Shown piece after piece: positions 1-8,914 of a DNA stretch of 15,658 bases; the first letter of the stretch is position 1, and every line of letters begins with the position of its first letter. The DNA lies in the NCBI GenBank assembly GCA_019828545.1, contig JACVRA010000243.1, forward strand, positions 83,590-99,247, in the 5' to 3' direction. The position numbers and the translations under genes were made by a program. The notes under the pieces were generated by a model. It searched no databases, was not told where the DNA came from, and saw nothing but the letters and a program-made list of their open reading frames with translations. The stretch is from Paracamarosporium sp. OC-R06-R3. Taxonomy: Eukaryota > Ascomycota > Dothideomycetes > Pleosporales > Didymosphaeriaceae.

Positions 1-882
1 AATCAGGGCCGATGGGACGACGCTGAGAAGCTAGAGGTGCAAGTAATGGAGACTCGCAAGACAAAGCTAGGAGCGGACCATCCTGACACGCTGACCAGCA
101 TGGCCAACCTAGCGTCAACATACTGGAATCAGGGCCGATGGGAGGAGGCAGAGAAGCTATTTGTGCAGGTGATAGAGACGAGCAAGACGAAACTTGGAGC
201 AGACCATCCAGACACGCTGACCAGCATGAATAATTTGTCTGTCACATACAAACACCAAGGCCGATGGGAGGAGGCAGAGAAGCTAGAGGTGCAGGTGATG
301 GAGACTCGCAAGACGAAGCTCGGAGCAGACCATCCAGACACGCTGACTAGCATGGCCAACCTCGCGGCGACATACTGGAACCAAGGCCGATGGGAGGAAG
401 CGGAGAAGCTATTTGTGCAGGTGATGGAGACTCGCAAGACGAAGCTCGGAGCAGACCATCCTTCTACGCTGACCAGCATGGCCAACCTCGCGGCGACATA
501 CAGGAACCAAGGCCGATGGGAGGAGGCGGAGAAGCTAGAGGTGCAGGCGATGGAGACGAGCAAGACGAAGCTTGGAGCAGACCATCCTTCCACGCTGACC
601 AGCATGAATAATTTGTCTGTCACATACAAACACCAAGGCCGATGGGAGGAGGCGGAGAAGCTAGAGGTGCAGGTGATGGAGACGAGCAAGACGAAGCTCG
701 GAGCAGACCATCCAGACACGCTGACCAGCATGGCCAACCTCGCATCGACGTACTGGAACCAAGGCCGATGGGAGGAGGCGGAGAAGCTAGAGGTGCAGGT
801 GATGGAGATTTGCAAGACGAAGCTCGGAGCAGACCATCCTTCCACGCTAACCAGCATGGCCAACCTAGCTTTCACCTGGAAA
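1..882 (+). repeat. Seven in-frame tandem 126-bp repeats encoding TPR units
   Basis: Units start at 1, 127, 253, 379, 505, 631 and 757, each exactly 126 bp (42 codons). A diverged eighth unit starts at 883. The copies differ at few bases. Changes cluster at a handful of codons: Glu/Phe after AEKL, Arg/Ser/Cys before KTKLG, Asp/Ser after DHP, and the ANLA or NNLS segment with its following Trp, Lys or Arg. Units 2 and 5 share the rare NNLSVTYK ending and are each followed by a unit starting HQGRW, which suggests a three-unit (378 bp) block duplication. Confidence 0.95.
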
Positions 883-1077
883 TCACTAGGCCATAATGCT
901 GAAGCTATAGCTTTACTCCAGCAGTGCGTACAACAGCGTCAGAAAGTTCTTAGAGCTGGTCATCCTGACCTTTTGTCTTCCGTCCGGGCTTTGGAAAGAT
1001 GGAACACGGAGCAAGCAGACGCTGACTTATGTATGAAGTTTGAGGGCATGCTTCTGCCAGAAGAAGTAGACGACTAG
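1..1077 (+). CDS. TPR-repeat protein, C-terminal part (NLR/kinesin-light-chain-like), 5' truncated by window edge
   Basis: The frame is open from base 1 to the TAG at 1075-1077, so the gene begins outside the window. The GTG at 37 is not a credible start. The 358 visible residues are seven 42-residue TPR units with the signature GRWEEAEKL, KTKLGADHP, TLTSM and NLA.TY, then a divergent eighth unit and an acidic tail ending EEVDD. Such TPR arrays usually form the ligand-sensing end of fungal STAND/NLR proteins (NB-ARC or NACHT plus TPR), which detect non-self or invader signals in the cytoplasm. No nucleotide-binding domain is visible here, so that architecture is inferred. The near identity of the units points to recent duplication or homogenisation. 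A related gene ends on the opposite strand at 15426. A free-standing kinesin-light-chain-like TPR protein is the alternative. Confidence 0.9.
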   Translation, partial: NQGRWDDAEKLEVQVMETRKTKLGADHPDTLTSMANLASTYWNQGRWEEAEKLFVQVIETSKTKLGADHPDTLTSMNNLSVTYKHQGRWEEAEKLEVQVMETRKTKLGADHPDTLTSMANLAATYWNQGRWEEAEKLFVQVMETRKTKLGADHPSTLTSMANLAATYRNQGRWEEAEKLEVQAMETSKTKLGADHPSTLTSMNNLSVTYKHQGRWEEAEKLEVQVMETSKTKLGADHPDTLTSMANLASTYWNQGRWEEAEKLEVQVMEICKTKLGADHPSTLTSMANLAFTWKSLGHNAEAIALLQQCVQQRQKVLRAGHPDLLSSVRALERWNTEQADADLCMKFEGMLLPEEVDD

Positions 1078-1739
1078 TTTACAAAGACGTAATTACAGTA
1101 CTTGACCTTCCTAGAATCTCTCACACCTGTTCCAAGAAGTAGAATGTGAACAGATCGATTTATCTTTAAGGGGTCGCTATAGCTTCAATTGTGCTCTGAT
1201 ATTCGGCACGCAAGGCTGATGACCGTAGAGGCCCGAAGATCACTTTGTGGGGATCAAGGCTAGCCGATAAGAGAAGATAGAATACGCCGAGTCAGCAATT
1301 CTCTCGTGTATCTAATTCTGCTTTTGATTGGATATTGGTGATCCGAGGTACCGACTAGGGGTGGCTTTTTACATTCTTTGTGCGATATCTACAGCCTCGC
1401 TGCTGATATTAGTGGTGCATTCTCAGCCTAGGTCCCTACGTTAGAAGGGAATAGAATTAGGCCCGGAAAAAGTAATAGAATTTGAAAATCTGCCCGTAGA
1501 CCAAAGTGTTTGATTTTGCTTGGATAGATATGCCTTTGTAAAGAAGGACGGGAGACATCTGCATAATTGTATTTTTGTTATGAATACGGTAGGATGTAGA
1601 GAAGAAATACTAAAGTACATGATACCAAAGTTACGCCCATTAAAAATAAGTATGACGAGTTTTATTTGGTGCCAAGCACCAAGTACCTAGAAGTCGTTCC
1701 GGCACGATTGGTGTTCCGGCAGGGATGGATGTACGTTAC
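1078..1739. repeat. Left arm of a decayed inverted duplication (3' flank of left TPR gene)
   Basis: No gene is seen in this stretch. Three blocks match the reverse complement of the right-hand flank: 1326-1365 with 15076-15115 (sharing ATCCGAG.TACCGAC and GGGGTGGC), about 1550-1591 with 14860-14892 (GGAGACAT.TG), and 1656-1739 with 14702-14780 (TTATTTGGT, two GTTCCGG motifs, GGATGGATGTACGTTA). Distances from the respective TPR stop codons differ by nearly the same amount each time (about 62, 61 and 65 bp). The arms are therefore collinear, with a single indel of about 60 bp before the first block. Homology fades beyond 1739. Confidence 0.8.
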
Positions 1740-1845
1740 ATGTTGTCGCTATGGGGTGTATGCTAGCACGCGTGACGAGACACCAAATAACTAAAATTAC
1801 GTTGCTCTAGCTGGAAGATTTCTTTTTCAGACGACCCGGTTTTCT

Positions 1846-2244
1846 TTATCGCTTAGCTCTGTGTCTTTCCCCTAAACTAATTTGGAAGTGGTCGCGTCCC
1901 GAATTTTGGATTTGCGCCTGAATTCTCTTCTTTAAATCACTCAACAAATATTTTTGATATTGGAGGTCTTCTTTGTATTTACGAATAACACGATCTAGGC
2001 GATCAATCTTGTCGTTCTTACATCCTAGTTCGTGCTTTTGACACTTGATATAATCTTGAAGGTGTACGACCATGGCACAGATGTCATTAAACACTTCTAC
2101 GGTAAACGGAGGTAAATCCACGTTACCTCCATATGCCCATTTCCAGAAGTCTGCAATACATTCCTCAATATCCTTCTCAGATAGTGCGCGTCTTTGGCTA
2201 GTCATAGTGGTGCTATTGGAATCTGCTTCAGATCTTCCATACAT
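1846..2244 (-). CDS. Hypothetical coiled-coil protein, up to 132 aa
   Basis: This family is not recognised. The frame encodes a charged, mostly helical protein. Residues about 20-60 are mixed, with Trp, Cys and a PPF motif. Residues about 62-115 have a heptad-like pattern (HLQDYI, KIDRLDRVIRKY, YLLSDLKKRI) typical of a coiled coil. There is no signal peptide or membrane segment. The first ATG (2244) has a poor context and lies four bases from a TATATAAA box. Met14 at 2205, with A at -3, may be the true start, giving 119 aa and a normal TATA distance. The next features are the left duplication arm and the cyclin gene, with no operon-like link. It could be a stand-alone orphan gene or a remnant of a retroelement gag-like protein. 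Lack of stops and the nearby TATA box support a real gene only moderately. Confidence 0.45.
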   Translation of the reverse strand: MYGRSEADSNSTTMTSQRRALSEKDIEECIADFWKWAYGGNVDLPPFTVEVFNDICAMVVHLQDYIKCQKHELGCKNDKIDRLDRVIRKYKEDLQYQKYLLSDLKKRIQAQIQNSGRDHFQISLGERHRAKR

Positions 2245-2247
2245 TCA

Positions 2248-2256
2248 GTTTATATA
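2248..2256 (-). promoter_or_regulatory. TATA box for the 1846-2244 gene
   Basis: The minus strand reads TATATAAAC here, four bases upstream of the first ATG and about 43 bases upstream of the better-placed in-frame ATG at 2205. The spacing favours translation from the second ATG. Confidence 0.4.
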
Positions 2257-2260
2257 CAAC

Positions 2261-3617
2261 GTGTAAGTAGTAAGCATTACCAGCTCTCCCAAAATCTTGC
2301 TGACCTGAGCATTACAAGGTCTCACGTTACAATATAAGCATTATAATCTCTGGAGCTACCATGGAAGTTTACCACTACTATGTACAGCTGAGAAGACAAC
2401 GGCTTACGTGGGAAGTTACGCAGATAAATTAGGGTGATAAGCCAGAGCAACACTGAAGGGCGTTGACGAATCGGTCGATAGCAACATCAACGCTACGGCA
2501 ATCTATGTTGTAGATTTATGTGAGACAGAGCAACAGCTATAGAAAATTATTTTATGGGGCAGAGCAATGCATGTTTGTCGTACGCTGATGTTAGACTTGA
2601 ACGTGGGGAAAGTACTTCATTACCCTGTGTGATCCGCGTCGTAGTGGGTCATTATATTGGCTCCTAAGCTTGCTTTACGCGAGACACGCCGAGGGCGACG
2701 AGGATAGTTAATATCATATACGACTTACCTACTGCGTCTCAATTCATGGCATATCTAGGTCTTGTTTTTTCAAAGAAAGAAGAGTTAGGCGGTTTGTGCC
2801 CATAAAGGTTGGGATGGTAACAAAGGGTGAGCACGTGCATCCCTCGTACTCAGCGGTCTGGAGAAGGCGGGTCAAAGCTTGTCTTAAAAAGGATTAACGC
2901 CAAAGCTAACCAAAACAGGCAAGGCGCACTTGGCGCTTGACGCTCGCGCAAGGCTCCAACAAAGGATTCATGGCATAAAGAAGACCATTGTGGCTATCCT
3001 CTTCCTTTCATTCCTTTCTCCCTTCAAGCTCTGTTCTACCTACTACAATCTACTGCTACCTGACTATTAGCTAAATATTGGCTTATCATTAGCCCAAAGT
3101 CTCCGTTTCCTCTACCTGCGACCCCCTCATCTTTATTGTCTACTTGAAATAACGATACCACCTCTTCTGCTACCGCTGTAAGAGCGTTAACCGGCGCCAA
3201 TGATACTAGGAGTGGAGAGAAGCAGAGTGATAAGTCTTTTTGCGTCGGACTATATAACTGATACATTTACTGGGAGGTTACTCTCAATTTTGAATCAAGC
3301 TAGTAACAGTCTGGTGTAAATACTACATGTAAGCAGATCATAAGATTTTGCTGCAGCAAAGCTTGATTCTACGGTACTCTATACAGGGGCGAAAGAGGAA
3401 GTAAAAGGATAGGCATCCTCGCTTATGTTGATGCTTATGCTTGCGCTTACGCATAGCCTTTATATGCTCTGGCATCTTAAATAAAGCGTGCAGTCTGTAA
3501 CAATTCAGCAGGATCAGTACTAGTTGATATCGTACTATACCCATGCTTATTGTGACAACGTATACACGATAACAAATCTACTATATTTATTCAAACTATT
3601 CCTAGACTTCAGCAGAG
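2261..3617. other. Gene-free stretch upstream of the cyclin gene
   Basis: All frames are short and none resembles a known family. A pyrimidine-rich tract (about 2999-3060) resembles the C/T-rich tracts of fungal promoters and could mark a distant transcription start for the cyclin gene or a non-coding leader. A TATATTTAT sequence lies at 3582-3590, about 30 bases before the cyclin ATG. The open frames at 3036-3266 and 3338-3544 on the minus strand look fortuitous. Confidence 0.4.
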
Positions 3618-4781
3618 ATGAAACATAAATACTATGGAGATGATCACTATGATGGAAATGATCACTATGGACGAGGAACGAAGCGCATCCGGGGTCCTCA
3701 TATTACTACTGAGCCTAAGTATCAACTTGAGGCCGCCCAAGAGCTCGTTATGAGGTACAAAATCCAACGAACCGAAGACGAACAAGGCGATACTTCTATA
3801 GCTGCCGAGTACACTGATGAGATCTTCGAGCACATGCGCTCTCTTGAGAAGAGCATGAACCCTGATGCCCAGTGCATAGAAAAAGTACAGAGAAGAATCT
3901 GCTGGACCATGCGTTCAGGTCTGGTAGGCTGGTTAGTGAAGGTCCACAAGCAGTTGGGGTATGTTCAAGAGACTTTATTCCTTTGCGTCAATTTCGTAGA
4001 TCGCTTCCTATCGATCATATATGTTTCCCCGGGTAGATTCCAACTAGTTGGTGCTACTGCGCTGTTTCTTGCGGCGAAGTACGCCGAAAGTAACCGCACT
4101 ACTCTTTCCGCTCAAGACATCGTTCAACACTGTGGCTTTGCTTATACTAGGGACGAATTATTTAAGGCTGAACGATTTATGCTGACCAAGCTTCAATTTG
4201 GCTTAGGATGGCCCGGACCTCTTAGTTTCCTCCAACGAGTGAGCAAGGCAGATGCCTGTAACACTGAAATCTGTACGCTCGCCAAATACTTCCTGGAGAT
4301 CACTATCATAGATGAGCGTTTTATTGGATGTCTCCCGAGCTTTCTTGCTGCTGGTGCTTACTGCTTGGCCCATTGTATGTTAAGCAAGAGTAATTGGGTA
4401 AACTATAGTACTTCTCGTAACTATTTTCTTGTCTTACTAATTCGCTTCTAGTCAGATGCTCACGACTATTATTCTGGTTATAAGCTACACCAACTACGCT
4501 CTATCGTGTTTGAAATACTACACTGCTGCGAGAACCCTCATGAACATCACAATGCGGTCTATGAAAAATATAGACAAGATAAGAACTTACGAAAAGCTTC
4601 TGTTCTTACTGTTGATGCTAAACTTAACAAGGGTGTTCACCTTCCATTCATGCTTACATCTAAGGTCTCTTTACCAGAATATACTCGATTAGTGTTTCAT
4701 CCTCGGGGAGAGCTTACTTTAGCTCGCTCTTCTCCTATCTGGCTCAAAACATGCGGAAGTCTTTCTCTTAGCTTGGCCTAG
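3618..4781 (+). CDS. Divergent B-type (mitotic) cyclin, one intron, 369 aa
   Basis: Exons are 3618-4397 and 4452-4778 plus the stop, joined in phase 0. The product is a B-type cyclin, the regulatory partner of a Cdc2/Cdk1-type kinase in the nucleus. An N-terminal AEYTDEIFEHMR...LE...NP segment (about residues 63-82) leads into a cyclin_N box (about 69-193) with LVGATALFLAAKY. Lys154 and Glu185 sit where cyclins contact the CDK helix. A cyclin_C box follows (about 195-310; FLAAGAYCLA, AVYEKY, LRKAS). It is short for a fungal B cyclin, and no RxxL destruction box or KEN box is seen at the N terminus. The usual MR[AG]ILVDWLVEVH motif reads MRSGLVGWLVKVH (98-110), which alters the substrate-docking patch. 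The N terminus has a duplicated DHYDG/DHYGR stretch. Upstream exons cannot be excluded. The frame is intact, so this is probably a living but atypical paralogue. Confidence 0.9.
4398..4451 (+). other. Spliceosomal intron in the cyclin gene (54 bp)
   Basis: It starts GTAAAC and ends CTTCTAG, with a TTACTAAT branch-like site shortly before the acceptor. It lies between codons (phase 0). Removing it joins SKSNW to SDAHDYYSGYKLHQLR, the expected helix of the second cyclin fold. Without splicing the protein would stop at 4451. Confidence 0.9.
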
Positions 4782-4905
4782 CTTTCATTCCAACTATAAT
4801 AACTTTGACCTTACCTAAACAGTGCAGTGGGCTATGGAATTGAAGTGAGCTGCGCTAAGCTGAACTGGATACCAAGACGCTCTGGGAAGTAGTATTCTCG
4901 GAGTG

Positions 4906-4997
4906 TATGTTTCCTGTATAGCGGGATTGTACTGGCATTATATTCTTCCCATGCGTCAATCCTAACTTTTTTCCTGACCGCTAAGAAACAGGAAACA
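4906..4997. mobile_element. Possible miniature inverted-repeat element (about 92 bp)
   Basis: Arms GTTTCCTGTATAGCGG (4909-4924) and CCGCTAAGAAACAGGAAAC (4978-4996) are reverse complements apart from a three-base bulge. They enclose 53 bp with no coding sequence. GAGTG occurs just outside on both sides (4901-4905 and 4998-5002), as a target-site duplication would. It lies about 125 bp past the cyclin stop. A transcript-end hairpin is the alternative. Confidence 0.35.
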
Positions 4998-6237
4998 GAG
5001 TGAAAAGATCAGTAAAAGTTGATATATGGAAAAACGTGATCGGAATAGTGTCTGGGTAATGATGCCGTAAAAGAAGTTTTCGAGCCAGTAGATAGTAGCT
5101 AATGAGTTAAGATCAAAGTTTGGTGAAACCGTAGAACCATTCGTTGCAACCGGCTATGTTGCAAGGCAATGCAATTTGTAAAAGCAAATGACGAATTCTT
5201 GATGGCGATTTTAGCCTAAGCATCCAGCTCTGTTCATACAGCCACCTATCTTTCGTGTTTAGAGTTCCTAGCACCATGATACAGTGTTGAGCCTGAGAGG
5301 TCAAACATTGCGCAATGGCGAATACCAACCAGGCACTAAACCGAGCGGATTCATGAGCGGACGCCTAATCCTAGGGTACGTTGTAGCCAGGGCAGTCTCT
5401 CTATTCACGTGCTTGGGAAGTATGAAAAGATGGTCATTCGCATAATATCGCTGTCACACAATCATCGTGGACGTAAAGATTCCGTTCGTCAGTGGCGTGT
5501 TCTTGATTGCCGAAATTAGATCCCTTGTCGTTTCGCTCGGTCTTTGGAATTCTAGTGTCGGAACCAAAGCTCTAGAGTTCTTTTTAGGTCTGGTACTTTC
5601 CGCTCACACTGTAACACTTACCGTTCCAAGGTTAGTAATCCTATCTGTAACCCAGTCAAGAGAGTATCTCATGATTCGAAGTCCAAACGGCACTATGATG
5701 ACAGTTGTTCGACGGAGCTTATGCGAGATTGCCAATGCTCGACTTCTGGTGGCATCTGTATCATTTTACCAAGAGACAAAATCGCAGATAAGAGTATTGG
5801 GATGCGCAGTAAGATCGCAACATCGTTGTAGTATCAAAGCCCTCGTATTCATGAATAATTCACTGCTCATAGCATAATAGGCTCAGTCGATCAGATACTT
5901 TCTGATATCACCTGTCTGATCTCGAAAATCGAAACAATAGAGTAATGGTGAGTTGTGAGAACCTAAGAAGTTTCAGCAACCTTTCCTTGTTTCGGGAGCT
6001 ATATAGTAACAAAAAAAGAAACAGGGATTTCGGTTTCCTGAGCTGCAGGCTGATAGGCTTTCCATTGGAATTTGGGTGAAAAAGAATTTGGAAGCGGTTG
6101 AATTCGTATCATTCTAACGGCTGCTACGGTGTCGATCTGTTTCGTTGCTAATCAATTCTACGCAAAGAGGAATGATTAGCCCTATCGACAGCTACCGCAC
6201 ATTTTATACTGCATCTGATGGCTGATTTGATCAGACC
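4998..6237. other. Stretch without a recognisable gene
   Basis: Two open frames were examined: 5113-5328 (-), 71 codons with no family resemblance, and 5467-5877 (+), 136 codons opening with GTG, hydrophobic and without a convincing start. Neither can be supported. A short inverted repeat GATCAGA/TCTGATC lies at 5889-5921 and a larger hairpin at 6128-6192. Confidence 0.4.
6128..6192. repeat. Imperfect inverted repeat / hairpin
   Basis: The inner arms GCTAATCAATTC (6147-6158) and GAATGATTAGC (6170-6180) pair with one bulge around an 11-base loop. The outer arms TGTCGAT (6130-6136) and ATCGACA (6184-6190) extend the dyad. It ends about 45 bp before the ATG at 6238. Confidence 0.5.
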
Positions 6238-6576
6238 ATGTTCGATCCGAACAGACCCTCAGACGCGGCACTTGCTGTCTCTTCGTTCATCCGCACGGAG
6301 AAAGAGGTACCAGACGCGTTGGGCAGGTTCATTCCAATCAGACATCCATCAGACATTCGAAAATCGCATGGTCTTAGTAGTACTGTGTTAAGCAAGTTAC
6401 ATGAGCAATTCGAGCCGCCTGGCCTTGACTTGGGACAATGCGATCTCCAGAATAAGCTAAAGATTGAATTACAAAGCAAACTAGCTATACCGACTTGCGC
6501 ACTTACGTATATAACTTTGCATCGTAAGTCATTGTGTGCACATCGTTCTCGAGAGGTGCATGTTTTGTCTGTGTAG
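6238..6576 (+). CDS. Hypothetical 112-aa open frame
   Basis: The family is not recognised. The frame starts with ATG (ACCATGT context, A at -3) just after the hairpin at 6128-6192 and ends at TAG 6574-6576. The first 80 or so residues have a balanced composition (SSFIRTEKEVPDALGRFIP, RHPSDIRKSHGL, SKLHEQFEPPGLDLG) and look more protein-like than neighbouring frames. The last 25 residues (HRKSLCAHRSREV) do not, so the true gene could splice or be truncated near 6510-6550. No signal peptide, membrane segment or catalytic motif is visible. It may be an orphan gene, a gene fragment or a chance frame. Confidence 0.25.
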   Translation: MFDPNRPSDAALAVSSFIRTEKEVPDALGRFIPIRHPSDIRKSHGLSSTVLSKLHEQFEPPGLDLGQCDLQNKLKIELQSKLAIPTCALTYITLHRKSLCAHRSREVHVLSV

Positions 6577-7077
6577 ATGTACCCATGCTCACGAGTCACG
6601 TTATTCACCACCCATTTCTAATCCGTCCGAACCTGTTTCATCCAGTCATGTTTCTTTGACTATTGCCGGGGGCGCATTGTGGTCCTTCCAAGTTGCTATG
6701 TTGCGAGCATGGCAATCAACACGGATGCGGAGCCCTTCACCGGACTTGATGATTAAAACCGATGCGGCGTATGGCCTTTACCTAGCAACGCATCGAGATG
6801 TGTCTTGACGTGAAGAGATGCGTTGCACGCGAGTCTAGATGTCTTGGGATGTCCATAAACACCTTCCAACGTCATTCCATGGTCTTTGCCTTCTGGTCGC
6901 TGTGGGAGCTTGTTTACCTCCTTTAGGCCGAAGACCTTCACTTTGTTCATGGCAGCAACAGATCAAGCAGTTCGCTTTTCGTCAACTGCATGCGCCCCAT
7001 ATTATCCATGTACTTTTCAAAGTCTGCGCCGTGATGGCGCGAAATTCATCCCTGCAAGATTTGCTCTGAGGTGAGAA

Positions 7078-7880
7078 TCATTGAAAAAAGAAAACCGAAT
7101 CTGGGTTCTTGCATAACAATCTCGTCCCACTCGGTCTTGGTTTATTGTGAGTTGTTGAGTGGTTTAGGATTGTATATTGTTTCCGGCAGGGCGCGATTTC
7201 CCGCACTAATACGCCAATTCCATGATCATCGTTGTCGCTGTTGTTATCGTGGGAGCCATCAATATCAGGTGGCTCGTAAGATGCTGTGTGCGCGGCTCGG
7301 TAGCTGTAGGTCACGTCCCAGCAGGGGTACTTTGTCGCGAGTTGTAGCTATGATTTCGGTTGTCGCATCCGTTTCCGTTGTCTCTTCCACGCCCGTCACG
7401 CTCTTCGCCGGAGCGCCGGTTATCCGGTCGGTTCGTATATATATATTAACCCAGAGAAGCATCTACGGGAAGGGAGCTCAGTGCAGAATCAGTGTGCGCT
7501 GACGTTGCGCGTGGGTTCAAAACTAGTATCGGAAGGACTGGCGGCTGAGATTGCGACTTTGTATTTGCGGCGACGGTCGAATAAAAGGTTTGCGTGTCTG
7601 TGTCTGGTGGCGACACATCAGCGAACAAACGTTGTCGTCACCGTTTAGCGAACATATTTCCGACCTCGGGGCTGTCGCCGATGGAGCTGGGAGGCCAAGC
7701 ACCAGCGTGTTCTGGGGTGCGGCTTTCGCGAGAAGTGGAGGCTGCCTTAGGTTGGCGAAGTTCGTAGTTGGATTAGCAGCGATCAAGGGGAGCAGGAGCT
7801 CTTTTGTCTCTGGCGGGTCAAGCGTGTCGCGGTAGTCCGCAAATGGAGTTTGACCACGTTCACGCGACGTCCAGATTTAC
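7078..7880 (-). pseudogene. Possible frame-decayed gene relic, unidentified
   Basis: On the minus strand, coding-like segments follow one another in different frames. The first runs from about 7880 down to 7523 (DYRDTLDPPETKELLLPLI, NFANLRQPPLLAK), then 7628-7446 (SPPDTDTQTFYSTVAANTK), then 7462-7265 and 7314-7078 (SYRAAHTASYEPPDIDGSH). The changes of frame could be introns or indels. The residue composition (Pro, Thr, Ser, Asp, Asn) suggests a low-complexity or secreted/regulatory protein, but the family is not recognised. The C/G-rich composition also makes chance open frames likely, so this is a weak call. Confidence 0.2.
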
Positions 7881-8689
7881 CACACCCACTCAATCAGGCT
7901 AACCGCGGACATGTGCAGAGCGACGCTGTCGTCAAAGACGATTGTCGCTAATACGCGTACCAGAGCAAGTTCTACTATCCAGCGGGTGGCTAATCCTTAC
8001 TGCAGGGATTGTTGGTGTTGGTCGGCGCGCACGCGTTAGGTACAGGCGGGCCCAGCGACTGGCGGACGCGCTTATGTACCCCACAACGCGTTAGCGCACC
8101 GCTTGTACTCGTTGTTGTGAGCAAATCTCCTTTCAGTCGTGCAATTACTGTCGGTTTACAGGTAGCAAGCGACGTCATATGCGCTTTCGTGCAGCCCATC
8201 AGTCGACCTGTGACTTTCATGACGTCGTATCGAACTTGCAGGCTGCTGACAAGACGAGACAAGACCCAACGATACTATCCATTCAGGATGTACCCACACA
8301 CGCGCACCAATGTCTATCAAGTCGATCGGAGCTACCGGTGATTCTAAGCGATGCCGCCAGATTGCTGATCGTGCACAACGGAGGCATGTACAGGCAGGAA
8401 AGATCGAAAAGCGCACGATTGTCGTAGAAACGGCTGCTTCTGCGCGCATTCGCATCTTCGAAGACCCCACCATATGTATATGTTGGTACAGCTGAGCGTT
8501 CACAGGCATAGGTGTGGCGGGGCAAGATGGAAGGGCAGCTTGAACCATACATACGTGAGTAGGTATGCACACGCGAGGCACTAGAGCGCCCGAGGTCAAT
8601 TCTCTGACCTGATAGGCATGCATGGCAAAAGATCAGCGACGTTCCAAGTCGATATGGTAATGGAGATCTAAACAGCGTGTTCATTTGGC

Positions 8690-8914
8690 TTGCTTCCTAT
8701 ACTATATTCCGGCCAGCATGTACCGGGCGATCCAACCGTCATTGAAAAGCATAGAGAACGTGCGAGCGCTGTTCTTACAAACCTTTTTGGTGACGGTTGT
8801 GGCAAAAAGGCGCAGATATCGAAAACAGGCGAAGACACAGAGGAAGAAGTAGGCTTGGCGAGGTGGAGACGGTCAATACTTATCGAGAGAGTGCTTCATC
8901 GAGGTCAACAATAG
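8690..8914 (+). pseudogene. Possible gene fragment, about 70 codons, no start codon
   Basis: The frame opens without an ATG (TTG at 8690) and ends at TAG 8912-8914. The residues (SGQHVPGDPTVIEKHRERA, LTNLFGDG, EDTEEEVGLARWRR) are charged, balanced and look like part of a real protein. No family is recognised. It may be an exon fragment or relic lying about 290 bp from the 3' end of the convergent CR-type gene. Confidence 0.2.

Noticed and set aside
129..875. 248-codon open frame antisense to the TPR array
   Set aside because: The 126-bp repeat is a multiple of three, so one stop-free antisense unit stays open through all copies. It is a by-product of the repeat, not a gene.
390..896. Plus-strand frames within the TPR array in another phase
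   Set aside because: They are low-complexity GDGD-type translations of the same repeats and shadows of the real frame.
1656..1790. Solo LTR of a retrotransposon
   Set aside because: The block shared with 14702-14780 lacks matching TG...CA ends and a target-site duplication, and it sits inside longer collinear homology, so duplication of the flank explains it better.
5467..5877. 136-codon plus-strand open frame
   Set aside because: It opens with GTG, has no convincing start, family or domain, and its hydrophobic composition is compatible with chance.
8156..8684. Overlapping 133- and 155-codon minus-strand frames
   Set aside because: Several frames are open at once in G+C-rich DNA, residue use is Cys/Arg/His-heavy, and no motif is seen.
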